This document shows positions 1 to 23,617 of a stretch of 64,000 nt of DNA, piece after piece. A model generated the notes under the pieces. That model did no database searches and was not told where the DNA came from. It was given only the letters and a program-made list of their open reading frames with translations. The first letter of the stretch is position 1. Each line of letters starts with the position of its first letter. The translations under genes were made by a program, and so were the position numbers. The DNA comes from Hypomesus transpacificus (lineage: Eukaryota; Chordata; Actinopteri; Osmeriformes; Osmeridae): NCBI RefSeq assembly GCF_021917145.1, contig NC_061066.1, positions 10,069,303 through 10,133,302 of the forward strand, written 5' to 3'.

Positions 1-479
1 ATATCAGAAATCTGTGCAGCACAAAGTGAGCAGCCAAGTACACAAACACACAGAGCAGAGACCCCTCTATCTCCTGCAAGTCCTGACTCCTGACTCTGAT
101 CCCCCTTCCCTCTCTCCTTCTCTATCTCCTCCCTCTCTCCTTCTCTCCTTGCTCCCTCTTTCTTTCTTTACATCCTCCCTCTCCTCCCCCTATTTTCTCT
201 CCTTCCACCCCAGGCCCCTCCTCCTCCTCATGCTACCACCCATCACTCTGTCTGACCCCAGGAAGGAACCTCAATCAGCAGCACCAGTCAAGGGAGGGTT
301 CAGCACCACAGGTCTGAACATCTCAATCTGACAGCATTTCATATTCTTCTTCCTTCTAATAAATGTCTGGATCTTTCTTTCCAAATAAATTGATTCTTGT
401 CTTGATCTTTCACACATCAGCCAGCCGACTCTCCCCTGTCTTCTCCTCTCCCCAGAGGTCCAGAGTGGGATTATAACCA
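1..479. other. Pyrimidine-rich non-coding sequence
   Basis: CT-rich low-complexity DNA (densest at 95-230) followed by unremarkable sequence. Short open frames here are compositional. No gene or recognisable element seen. Confidence 0.6.
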
Positions 480-1108
480 TCCAAAGCTCTGGATGAACAG
501 ATCAGCCTCATGTTGACAGAGGGGAGACACAGCTATGGATCAGTCTTGAGGAGAGGTGGAGCTCTTCCATCCAAAGCACTGGATGAACAGATCAGCCTCA
601 TGTTGACAGAGGGGAGACACAGCTATGGGTCAGTCTTGAGGAGAGGTGGAGCTCTTCCATCCAAAGCACTGGATGAACAGATCAGCCTCATGTTGACAGA
701 GGGGAGACACAGCTATGGATCAGTCTTGAGGAGAGGTGGAGCTCTTCCATCCAAAGCACTGGATGAACAGATCAGCCTCATGTTGACAGAGGGGAGACAC
801 AGCTATGGGTCAGTCTTGAGGAGAGGTGGAGCTCTTCCATCCAAAGCTCTGGATGAACAGATCAGCCTCATGTTGACAGAGGGGAGACACAGCTATGGAT
901 CAGTCTTGAGGAGAGGTGGAGCTCTTCCATCCAAAGCACTGGATGAACAGATCAGCCTCATGTTGACAGAGGGGAGACACAGCTATGGATCAGTCTTGAG
1001 GAGAGGTGGAGCTCTTCCATCCAAAGCACTGGATGAACAGATCAGCCTCATGTTGACAGAGGGGAGACACAGCTATGGATCAGTCTTGAGGAGAGGTGGA
1101 GCTCTTCT
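480..1108 (+). repeat. 90-bp minisatellite, about 7 copies, open in one frame
   Basis: A 90-bp unit is repeated about seven times, nearly identically. Because 90 is a multiple of three, an ORF runs through the array from 510 to 1283 (257 codons) as a 30-residue repeat containing LTEGRHSYGS and SKALDEQISL. An in-frame TAA lies just upstream of the array, and no convincing splice acceptor or core promoter is seen. The unit resembles no protein domain known to me. The two positions that differ between units (GGA/GGG and GCA/GCT) are both synonymous in this frame. Most likely a non-coding minisatellite. Confidence 0.85.
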
Positions 1109-1137
1109 TAATGAGTCTTCTTGTCCAGTGCTGGGAT

Positions 1138-1286
1138 TGAGGGGGAGCTGGCAGCAGTGTGTACGCTGCTGTGAGGGACGTCGTTCCTTCATCTACACAG
1201 CGGTCATAATGGGAGGGGGAGCTGGCAGCAGTGTGTACGCTGCTGTGAGGGACGTTGTTCCTTCATCTACACAGCGGTCATAATGG
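1138..1286. repeat. 74-bp direct duplication
   Basis: Two adjacent copies of a 74-bp segment that begins with a GGGGGAGCTGGCAGCAG block. They differ at very few sites (for example GACGTCG versus GACGTTG). It directly follows the 90-bp array. Confidence 0.75.
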
Positions 1287-1940
1287 GGGAACAACTTCAT
1301 TAATCTTCCCCCCAATTGAATTAGCCTTTGTGATTACAGGATGGTTCCTGGAGGAACTCATTATACACAGACTAATGACAAGCTAGACAGGGACAAAACT
1401 GCATGATAACAACTGCACTCAGGATAAGATGGCGCTAAACTAACAAGGTAACCTAACTTGTCTTCAGATGTTGCATAACTGGTTTGTATCATTCTGAAGT
1501 TGTTATTTGACATGCTTTACAGTGGATCTCTGGTCTAGAGGACACCTTGGTGATAAAGGACACTTTTTAAGGTGTTTTGGGGAAATGTTTGAGAACAACA
1601 TCAATCTTTAGCTTTTCCAACGTCAACATACTAGAGACGGCAAACCCTTGACAGACCCGAAGGACAGACAGAGAGCAAACACACACTCAGGCATGCACGC
1701 ATTTACACACACACCACAAAACAAATTATACAGTAGGCATTAAATAATACATAGTAGATCCCTCTCTTCTCTCTCGTTTCATTTCCACTCTCTCTACTCC
1801 CCTTTCCTGTCTCTCCCTCTCTCCCTCTCTTTTAGATTCTCAGAATATAGTTGGGAGGGGGTTTGGGAGAAGATTCTTGTATTTGAAGCTCTTAACACAG
1901 AAACCCACTGGGACTAAAGACGAGAAATGAGAGTGAAGAC

Positions 1941-1945
<5 letters not shown>
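1287..1945. other. Intergenic, no feature seen
   Basis: Mixed-composition sequence with a short CA-rich stretch near 1680-1710. No exon, tRNA or transposon end was recognised. Confidence 0.5.
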
Positions 1946-2032
<87 letters not shown>

Positions 2033-2690
2033 AGGACGAGGAGAGGGAGAGAGGATTTGAAGTAGGAAATGATATGTATATATTTCATATATATATATCA
2101 ATACCGAGAATGGGAAAGAGAGAGGTGGAAGGAAGAAGGGGAGAGAGGAGGAGGAGAGAAAGGAGAGGGAGAGAGGAAGAGGAGAGGGGGTGGAGGGAGG
2201 TAAAAGGGGGCAGAGAGGGGGAGAGAGGAAGAAGAGAGAGAGGAAGAGGAGAGGAAGAGGAGAGAGCAGGTGTGTTTTCTCATCAGAGGTAGTGTTGAGT
2301 ACTGATGCAGGCTGAAGCAAACATCTTTATTAGACCACAGAGGGAGACTCAGCCTTAACCATGCTCTTTAATCTGGCCCTTCCTCCCTTTCTCCCTTCCT
2401 CTCTTCCTCCTTTCCTCTCTTCCTCCCTTCTTCTCTTCCACTCTTCCTCCCTTCCTCCCTCCTCCCTTCCATCTTCTCCTCTCCTCTCCGATCCCTCTCT
2501 TCTCTCTCATCCCTCTCTCCTCTCCTCTCCCATCCATCCCTTCCTCTTGTAGTGATGTTGGATATCTGGTGTTTGAGTGGCATGGGGGAGAGGAGAGATG
2601 GTGTAGGTAGGTCTTCAGGCAGGAGAGAGATGCAGGAGCAATGACCTAGTTTAACATCCTCCCGACCTCCCCCCCAACCCTCATTCATTC
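1946..2690. repeat. (GA)n microsatellite and purine/pyrimidine-asymmetric DNA
   Basis: A pure GA dinucleotide array spans about 1946-2031. It is followed by GGA/GAGA-rich sequence to about 2270 and then a CT-rich (CTTCCTCC-type) stretch at 2378-2540. Overlapping ORFs here consist only of Ser/Leu/Pro or Arg/Glu runs. Confidence 0.85.
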
Positions 2691-3134
2691 TGCACAGGTA
2701 GGTAGGAGGGTAGGTACCTTATTTATACCCATTGGGAAATCACGGGGCACAGGAGAGAAGGATGGGAGAGGAGAAATCTCAATCAAAGGTGGAGTGAGGA
2801 TCATATCCCTGTCGTGACTAGTCATAGTGATTGATGACCGTCCAATCGCAGCACCTACTGTTTGAATATGCAATGATGCCATCTAGCGTATTTTCTGTGA
2901 ACAACACCCCTCCCCTCCTTGGCTCCTTTTATAATGTGCTTGCCTGAAGTGTCTATGATACAGTCTGGCCGGGTGGGAGCGCTGTAGGCTAACTACACAG
3001 AGTTTAAAGCGGCAGAATAACATATAACATAATAAATATGACCTACGTATTTGGTTAGCTTTACAGCACAACTTATAGCAGAACTAGTTCAAGTGAACCA
3101 TTTTATTGATATTGAATACTCATAAGAGAAGCGA
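2691..3134. other. Intergenic, no feature seen
   Basis: No coding potential or element ends recognised. Confidence 0.45.
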
Positions 3135-3215
3135 CAATAAATCAAATCAAACTTTATTTATTAAAATTTATAGCGCATTTAATACCAGGACAGGCAACAC
3201 AATGCGCTTCAAAGT
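3135..3215 (+). repeat. Interspersed repeat fragment (AAATCAAATCAAACTTTATT type)
   Basis: It opens with AAATCAAATCAAACTTTATT and continues with a 'tatagcgcattt...ccaggacaggcaacacaatgcgct' block. That arrangement is typical of a dispersed teleost repeat. A related opening occurs at 24293, 28151 and 30736. Family name not assigned. Confidence 0.5.
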
Positions 3216-3599
3216 GGGGAGAAAGTGGTTGGGGAATACGAACAATATGTTTGAAACAAGGGAAGCAAAGAACCAGATCATCCACCTGCGCCAATATGGA
3301 GAGCTGCAAAAATTCGTCCCAGATCTCTGAAATGAGACGATCGAGCACTCTCCTTGAGAATGTGAAGCGCCAACATACTACAAAGCACACACATAGCATG
3401 AATGATACCCAGATAACACAGTTACTATAAGAAACATGAAATGTTATACAAACAACAATAAAAAATAAATTAATTATAAAATAAATAAATACATTTTACA
3501 ATGAATGGTAAGCAAATATATGTGCATTAAGAGTATATGCATTACAAAACACACACACAATAATATATTTAATAGAACAGAACAGTTCAACTAGGCTAT

Positions 3600-4027
3600 A
3601 TCACATGGTTGTTTCTACATTGAAGCGTCAAGCGCCTCTCCCAGTGTGACAGATGATGACTTTACTGTGGGGGGCGGTGAGAACGGCTGTCTCTGGTACC
3701 GACGTCACCAACACAGAGATGGGAGAGAGTTGCGAGCACCGTGCTTCATGGCCGTAGGAAGAGATGGCGCCCGCATCCCGATGAATAAGCAGAAAAAGAA
3801 GAGGAAAAAGCAGGCGGGACGTTTAGCCGAGAGGGAAACTGCGCGCCACGAGCTTAGAACCACGAGAATGATCGCCGCGCTCTAAGGGGCTTCACGCGTT
3901 TCTCTCATGCGTTCTTAAACTCTGCTGGATCCACAGAAGGAGCGGGTTTGTTGTCTGCTACAGCTGTCTCATCCTCCGCCTCCCTGCACATCCGCAGGGA
4001 CGAGGAGCGGAGTGTGGGAGAGGAGGG
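3600..4027 (+). promoter_or_regulatory. bicd1: Probable bicd1 5' flank and 5' UTR
   Basis: The 400 bases before the bicd1 start codon are richer in CpG than their surroundings (for example around 3690-3900 and 3970-4030), as at vertebrate CpG-type promoters. No TATA box is evident. Transcription start not determinable from sequence. The start codon context GAGGGATGG is a good Kozak match. Confidence 0.45.
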
Positions 4028-17054
<13,027 letters not shown>

Positions 17055-17765
17055 GTAAGTCACCCAGCCTCTGCCTCAGCCCCTTCCCCCGGCCTCTCCG
17101 ATGCCCCACTCAGTCCAGTGACTACAGCCCCTGCCTCCCTGACCCTGGCTTTCACCTCCTCCACCCCGCCTGCACCCCCCTCGCCCCCCCGCCCCTGCCC
17201 CCTCCCCAGCCCGTCCTCCAGAGCCTCCACCGCTCACTCCATCCCAGGGAGCCCTCCCGCCTTGGAGGCCCCCTCCTCGCCCCCCTCCTCCCCCACCTCT
17301 TCCCCCCGGCGTCTGGCTCAGAGCCTGGGAACACAGGGGGGCCAGGAGGCTGGGGTCCGGGGGGGCCAGGAGGCTGGGGTCCGGGGGGACCAAGGGGCCC
17401 AGACCCTCCTGGTGGACAGCATGAGTGTAGACCACTCCCACCTTCCTCGTTGCTCGGCCGTGTCCAGAATATTTTCCCCTGACACCCGGTCATCCCCCAC
17501 TCGCCCCGCCCTGCCAGGCTCCGCCCCCTCATCCCCGTATCGCTCGCCCCTGCTGACGCGGAGATCCGCCTGGAGCTCCTCCTCCAGGACACGCCCCCTT
17601 GCCAGCCTATCACGCCCCTCGTACTCCTCCTCCTCCTCCTATGCCTCCTCTTCCTCCTACCATAGTCCCTCCTCCTTCTACAGTCCCTCTTCATTCTACA
17701 GTCACTCCAACAGCTACAGCCCTCTCTACCCCCGTTACTATAGCTACCATAGACCTCCTCACTGA
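17055..17765 (+). CDS. bicd1: bicd1 read-through C-terminal extension (alternative end)
   Basis: If the GTAAGT donor after the last certain exon is not used, the frame stays open for another 236 codons to TGA at 17763-17765, making a protein of about 1081 aa. The extension is Ser/Pro-rich (many SPSS, SSPPS, PPSP runs) and ends in Tyr/Ser-rich sequence near [12 protein letters not shown]. The first two residues after Lys are Val-Ser, encoded by the donor itself. As I recall it, a long BICD1 isoform in mammals also continues with Val-Ser, but the rest is not obviously alike. ATTAAA signals occur near 17867 and 17933. Could be a genuine long isoform or a retained intron. Confidence 0.4.
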   Translation, partial: VSHPASASAPSPGLSDAPLSPVTTAPASLTLAFTSSTPPAPPSPPRPCPLPSPSSRASTAHSIPGSPPALEAPSSPPSSPTSSPRRLAQSLGTQGGQEAGVRGGQEAGVRGDQGAQTLLVDSMSVDHSHLPRCSAVSRIFSPDTRSSPTRPALPGSAPSSPYRSPLLTRRSAWSSSSRTRPLASLSRPSYSSSSSYASSSSYHSPSSFYSPSSFYSHSNSYSPLYPRYYSYHRPPH

Positions 17766-18792
17766 CAGCAAACCATATATATCCCAGTAACCCCTTTTAC
17801 TAGACTATAACTCTCATCTACCATCTCATTAATGAAACTGTGTTCCCATAACCCCTCAATTGACATTAAACTTCAACACCCACCTACTCTTTCACTGATG
17901 AAACTACAGTTCCTATAATCCCTCAATTGACATTAAACTACAACTGGCATCAGCCTTCTCTCTGGCGATGGGACTCACAGAGAGGATGACAGACTGGTTT
18001 CCTGTTTGCTATTTCCTGTGCCTGGGCCTGTGGGCGGAAATTCTTTGTGACTTTGCTCAGGGATTTGACACAAGGAGCACAAGAGGCCCTGTCCTGCGAG
18101 GTGCTAACCCTCCAGGACACTCCGACTGGGACAGACTGACCTGACGTAGAGACAAGCAACTGGGAGGAGAGAGAGCATGCTAGACTCCCCCAGGACACAG
18201 GACAGACTTTACACTGGTCCTTTTCACATTGGACTGATATCACTACAGATCTGCTACTTGAATATATCCAGTCCCATTATTGTCTGTTTTGAAATAATAT
18301 TACACACAGCACTGTAACCAAATGTCCTTCACTCAAGTATGCAGAGCTTGATACAAGGTATTGATATGTGTAGTTTGCAACTGTTCATATATGTGGATGT
18401 TGTTGGACTTACAACGCTTCTATTGAACACTAAACTCACCATTGTACTGCATCACTCTATCTAAGCCTCTATTACCACCTTGTGGACCTATTTGTTACTG
18501 TCATGATCATGGTCCATAGTCCAACAGTGATATTGTTCTCAACTGCTCAAAATAGCTTTTTTTTCTTGTGTCTTTTCCTGAAAGGCGGGGGAAGAAGGTT
18601 ATTTCATCCTGTTCAGACCCCCCTGCCTCATATCAGTATCAGATGTAGTGTGAGCTCCCCCGAGGGCTGGGAGGGGTATTGCGCCCAGCCTCAGGGGAGA
18701 CAAGCTCTACTCTCAGGGAATGTGACACACATCTACAGGAACAACGAGGTACTGTAGTTAGCTACAACCACCACAGGTCAGCTGTGAACATG

Positions 18793-18995
18793 TGCCTGCT
18801 CAGTGCACTGCAGTACCCAGACAGGCTGACAGGGGGAGCATGCTGCAGTACCCAGACAGGCTGACAGGGGGAGCATGCTGCAGTACCCAGACAGGCTGAC
18901 AGGGGGAGCATGCTGCAGTACCCAGACAGGCTGACAGGGGGAGCATGCTGCAGTACCCAGACAGGCTGACAGGGGGAGCATGCTGCAGTACCCAA
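18793..18995. repeat. 36-bp minisatellite, five copies
   Basis: The unit is GCAGTACCCAGACAGGCTGA plus CAGGGGGAGCATGCT. Copies are nearly identical. Confidence 0.92.
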
Positions 18996-19239
18996 GACAC
19001 TTTTTCTCACACACACATTCTTCTTCTTCATGTTGCTCTAATGGTTTTGATCTTTGATGTAGTTTTGCCCCAGTAAAGTTCATTCTGGGGAAGCTTATGG
19101 GTGACTATAGAGTGCCGTCTGCACTGGCCTCACGGGTTGGTTTGATGTTTCTGTGGCAATGGGCTGCTGCTGTTCACGTCACTTTCATGCCACATGAAAA
19201 TAATGTTCTGAAACATCTGTTCTTTTTTTGGTCAGACAG

Positions 19240-19885
19240 ACTGTCCATTTCCTCCCCTCCTCTTCTCTGTCTTTTTCGCACCCCCTCATCTCCCCTCTCC
19301 CCCTTCTCTCCTCATGTCTCCCCTCCTCTCCTATCTCTCTCCCCCTCCTCTCCTCATGTCTCCCCTCCTGTCCTATCTCTCCTCCCCTCCATGAGACGGT
19401 AACAGAAGGGATCCTCACAGCACCAGAGACAGTATCAGTGACAGTATTGTATTCTGCTGCACTGCCATAAGGCCAGAGCACATTTGACAGGTTAAATCAT
19501 GAAAACCATTTGTTCATGGCTGTGTTGGACAGATCTGGCTGTGTTGGACAGATCTAGCTGGCTGGTGATTGATCTCCAGGTGATTGATCTCCAAGTGATT
19601 GGTCTCCAGGTGATTGATTTCTGGGGGATTGGTCTCCAGGTGATTGATCTCTGGGGGATTGGTCTCCAGGTGATTGGTCTCCAGGTGATTGGTCTCTGGT
19701 CTCCAGGTGATTGATCTCCAGGTGATTGATCTCCAAGTGACTGATCTATGGTTTCCAGGTGATTGATCTCCAGGTGATTGATCTTCAGGTGATTGGTCTC
19801 CAGGAGATTGATCTCTGGTCTTCAGGTGATTGGTCTTCAGGTGATTGGTCTCCAGGTGATTGGTCTCCAGGTGTCTCTGTCTGGG
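19240..19885. repeat. CT-rich DNA and 15-bp GGTGATTGATCTCCA minisatellite
   Basis: Pyrimidine-rich stretch at 19245-19395. About 20 variable copies of GGTGATTGGTCTCCA / GGTGATTGATCTCCA at 19564-19875. Confidence 0.85.
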
Positions 19886-19899
19886 CCAAGCAGTGGCGG

Positions 19900-20115
19900 T
19901 CCTAGCACATTTGCCGCCCAAGGCGAGTTTTTCACTTACACCCCCCCCCCCCCGGACGAAGAAATCATGTGCCGCCCCCTACCCCCCTGGCCGCCCCAAC
20001 ACAGTACACGGAACGAGTGACACGAGCACAATCGCAATACTTTTTTTGGGCCAGAGGGGGCGCCAAACACACACATTGCGGAAAATGCCGCCCCCTCTCT
20101 GCGGAAAACCGCCCT
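19900..20115. mobile_element. Possible DNA-transposon remnant
   Basis: Starts CAGTGGCGGTCCTAG, a form common at the ends of teleost cut-and-paste elements, and has a C-rich interior with repeated GCCGCCCC words. No matching far end established. Confidence 0.3.
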
Positions 20116-20419
20116 TGGGGCCAGGGGGGAGAGAGATGATGCAGGGTTGCCACAAATGTACTTGAGAAACTGATGATTCGGCTAATTTGGTTATGTGTGT
20201 GTGTGGAACAGATAAAATGGTAGTTGTGTGGTTGGCTTATGGTTAACAGGAAATGAACCAGTTTAAATTCCTCTCTGTGACACCCCACCACACACACACC
20301 ACACTCACACACACAAAGCACATCGCACTCACACACACAGCACACACACACTTTAGAATCATCACCCAGTTTTCTTTACTTCCAACATAAGTTCATGTTA
20401 CTGGGATCTAAAATGTTTC

Positions 20420-20940
20420 TGGATCCTGTCAGGTGCAGCTGTGCCCTCCTGTCAGGTGCAGCTGTGCCCCCCTGTCAGGTGCAGCTGTGCCCTCCTGTCA
20501 GGTGCAGCTGTGCCCTCCTGTCAGGTGCAGCTTGGATGCAAGCTTAGCGCCCCCATCCCTCATTGGCAGCAGAAACAACCACACTACTGCTCAGAGACAA
20601 CGTATTTGTATTTGAACTCATTGAATAAATGTACGAAAAAAGCCAGTCTCTCTCTCTGCTCTCGTGTCCCCCTCCCCTCCTCGTGCCCCCCTCCCCTCCT
20701 CGTGCCCCCCTTGCCTCCTCTTGTCCCCCTCCTCATGCCCCCCTCCTCGTGCCCCCCTCCCATCCTTATGTCCCCCTCCTCATGCCCCCCTCCTCATGCC
20801 CCTCTCCTCGTGTCCCCCTCCTCGTGTCCCCCTCCTCGTGTCCCCCTCCTCGTGCCCCCCTCCTTGTGCCCCCCTCCTCGTGTCCCCCTCCTCGTGTCCC
20901 CCTCCTCGTGCCCCCCTCCCCTCCTCGTGTCCCCAGGTCT
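20420..20940. repeat. GGTGCAGCTGTGCCCTCCTGTCA repeat and C-rich CTCCTCGTGCCCCC minisatellite
   Basis: Five copies of a 23-bp unit at 20425-20535, then about 20 copies of a 15-bp CTCCTCGTG(T/C)CCCC unit at 20680-20935. An AATAAA occurs between them at 20624. Confidence 0.88.
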
Positions 20941-21427
20941 GTCAAGAACCTCACTTCAGAACGTATTAGCTTGTTAGCTCACTAGCTCGTTAGCCCGTTA
21001 GCCTTTTAGCCTCAGAGCCATCTGTATGCATGTGTTCTATTCCAGCTTGTCTGGATCTGTGTGGTCACACCATACACACTGTACATGCACACTGTACATA
21101 CACAATGTGAATACCATGTATAAACCTGTTGTTTTGATCTGTGTGCGTGTGGTCCTTCTCTCTCCTATCAATGAAGGGTTTGTTTGGCATTGGTTATCCA
21201 AGTGGTTAACCATAGACAGGGATAAGTCAAGGTTAAGTCTCTTTGTTTAGATTGACATGTGTTAGCATCAGACAGCCAGCTTCCTCACTGCAGCTTCATA
21301 GGGCAGTTTACTTCCTGGTGAGCCAGCCTATGAGCAGATGCGTAGAGGTGTGGCATTCCGCCCCATAGAGGTGACACAGGAAGGGCTCTTGTCATGGCAG
21401 AGGAGCTATCTTACCTAAACCATTTTA

Positions 21428-23009
21428 AGGCCTATTCCTTAAAGCCAGTTTATAAGCCAGGCTTATGTCAGTTAGTCAGACTCATTTCTAGTTCATTTGG
21501 TTCCATAAAGCCAGCTCAACGTAGTTCAAACTCAGTTACTATGGCAACTTATGCTTTGAAACTAGCCTGGTACGGGGCAGGCTAAAGGCCGATTTATACA
21601 TCTCCGACTCCGTTACGGACAGACTCACGCACGAGTCGGACGGATTGGTTGAATTTATACTACTCCGACGGCTCTGCATGCTGAAAACAATTCACCGCCA
21701 GAACAGTAGATGGCGCTGCACTGCGATGCTAGCTAGGTTATCGAAAAGTCGGAGCAAATTTACAAATGAGCCGTTTCATCAATAAAATAAGCACATTTTC
21801 AGCAACTACAACTATTTTAATTCAGATGCTGATTTACATGTACTGTTTATCTGAAATATGAATTGTAAAAACGTACAACAATGGCGGTCAAAGGATTCTG
21901 TTCTCTTGTTGGTCACGGCAACCCCGCCCCCTCCCCTGACGCAAGCGGTTCTTAATACAGACCAATCACAGCCAAGGGGTATCCGTAAAATGACGGACTG
22001 ACGGACGGAGAGTCAGGAAAATCAGGAGGTGCACGTAGAGCTCTCCAAGGGATTCGGAGAGGGCACGGAGAGGGAGTTCCTTGACGGAGCGTTCCCTGTG
22101 TGCGTGTCCGTAAAAACGCAGAAGTATAAATTAGCCTTAACTGTCAGGCTTGGACCATGTTGTTGCTTAACCAGACGTTCCTGTAACACTGACCCAATGG
22201 GAAAACAATGATTTACCACGGACATTCTCATTTTCTCATTCTCCCTCAGTTCAATATGTAGGCTACATTTATAGAAAATCTACATAAATACATGATAAAT
22301 GATTTCAGAATGATACAAACATACATAGCCAACGTTAAACGTATGGCTATATGGTAGTTTGTGATTTCAAATGTTTAGGCATCAGGCATTTAGAACTATA
22401 TCGCAATCTAAATGATCCCAGTATAACTATCATAGCTCCATAATTGTTAACAGTAGCCTACAATTGCAAAACAAACCTAAATCCATACATCAATCCTTCA
22501 TTTTCTCAACACAAAAAAACATGTCAAAAGGTTAGGCTACTGGATAATGTCTTGATAAATAGTAGGCTATTCATACAACAATGTCAAAAAAGTCAATTTA
22601 ATGTGTTTAGAGGTTGTCTGTTTTTTTTATTCAATGAAGTAAAGGTCTATAAAAAAGGACCTCGACCTACGTAGCCTATCGTTCACGTCAATCATGGCGT
22701 GTCGTTTTATTTAGATGAAATAGTGTATGAGGAAGCTGCTTAAAGGGAACGTTCTTTCTGGAAGAAGTCACGTGGCCGTGTGCATTGCGTTTTACCATGA
22801 TGGATCGTATAATCCATGTTCTACCTCTCGGGCTGCTTAAGAATAGGGTGCACGGCAATTAGCTTGACTACTTAAATCTGACTTGAATTAGTAGGAGTGC
22901 GTGGGCCTTTATGGAACTGCTTTAGCCCCGTTTGACTTGTTAAACTAATTCTAGTCAGGTTTGGGAATTTAAGTCCAGTTTTTTTGAGCGGCCTTTATGG
23001 AACAGGCCT
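21428..23009 (+). mobile_element. Non-autonomous DNA transposon, copy A (interrupted by a MITE)
   Basis: Terminal inverted repeats AGGCCTATTCCTTAAAGCCA at the left and, reversed at the right, AGGCCTGTTCCATAAAGGCC. Without the nested 552-bp MITE and its 3-bp duplication it is 1027 bp, close to copy B at 38852-39891 (1040 bp, opposite orientation). Shared internal blocks include CTAGTTTCAAAGCATAAG (reversed here) and AGAACGTTCT-type sequence. No transposase ORF. Superfamily not determined. Confidence 0.75.
21586..22137 (+). mobile_element. Harbinger-like MITE, copy 1
   Basis: Ends AGGCCGATTTATACATCTCC ... and, reversed, AGGCTAATTTATACTTCTGC. Flanked by TAA on both sides (21583-21585 and 22138-22140), the 3-bp target duplication of PIF/Harbinger elements. 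Copy B of the host element contains the same site with a single TAA (TTA on +, 39729-39731) and no insertion, which confirms the boundaries. No ORF for a transposase. Confidence 0.85.
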
Positions 23010-23269
23010 CTTACAAGCCATCTTACCTGGACAAGATTCCAAAACATTCTCAATTAACAGCAACTCCCCTGTTGCTAAGCAAGTCAGCATTTAGTTGTTG
23101 TTTTTCTTCTATGACTGCTTGAAGTGAGCTGCAGCTAGCAAGGGCGGGACTACAGCCGTTAGGGCGGAGCTCCACCACACAGTCATGAGGGAGGGAGGAG
23201 CTATAGGTGATAAGGGCAGGGCAAAAGTGAGTGTCTCTGTGCCAGTCTAACAGGCCAGTGTCTCTGTGC

Positions 23270-23400
23270 CAGTCTAACGGGCCAGTGTCTCGTAGATCGT
23301 CAGCAGTCTTCTGCCCCAGTGTCGGCGGTTTCCTCCCAGCTAACGAGGGAGCGGAGCCTCCCTGCTAACGAGGGGGCGGAGCCTCCCTGCTAACAAGGTA
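23270..23400. repeat. Short direct repeats (CCAGTGTCTC..., GGAGCCTCCCTGCTAACGAGG)
   Basis: Two small tandem duplications of about 30 and 27 bp upstream of the candidate terminal bicd1 exon. Confidence 0.7.
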
Positions 23401-23617
23401 CACTACCACTACTGCTGAGAACAACACCATCATCGAGATATACAGTTCAACGTTCCACACATTTAGTGTTGAGAGTGTGTCATGTGTTCCCTCCCCACCT
23501 CTTTCTCTCCCCTCCTCACTCCACCCTCCTCTCTCCTCCCCTCCTCTCTCCACCCCTCCTCTCTCCACCCCTCCTCTTCTCTCTCCACCCCTCCCTCCAT
23601 TCCTCTCCTTTCCACAG

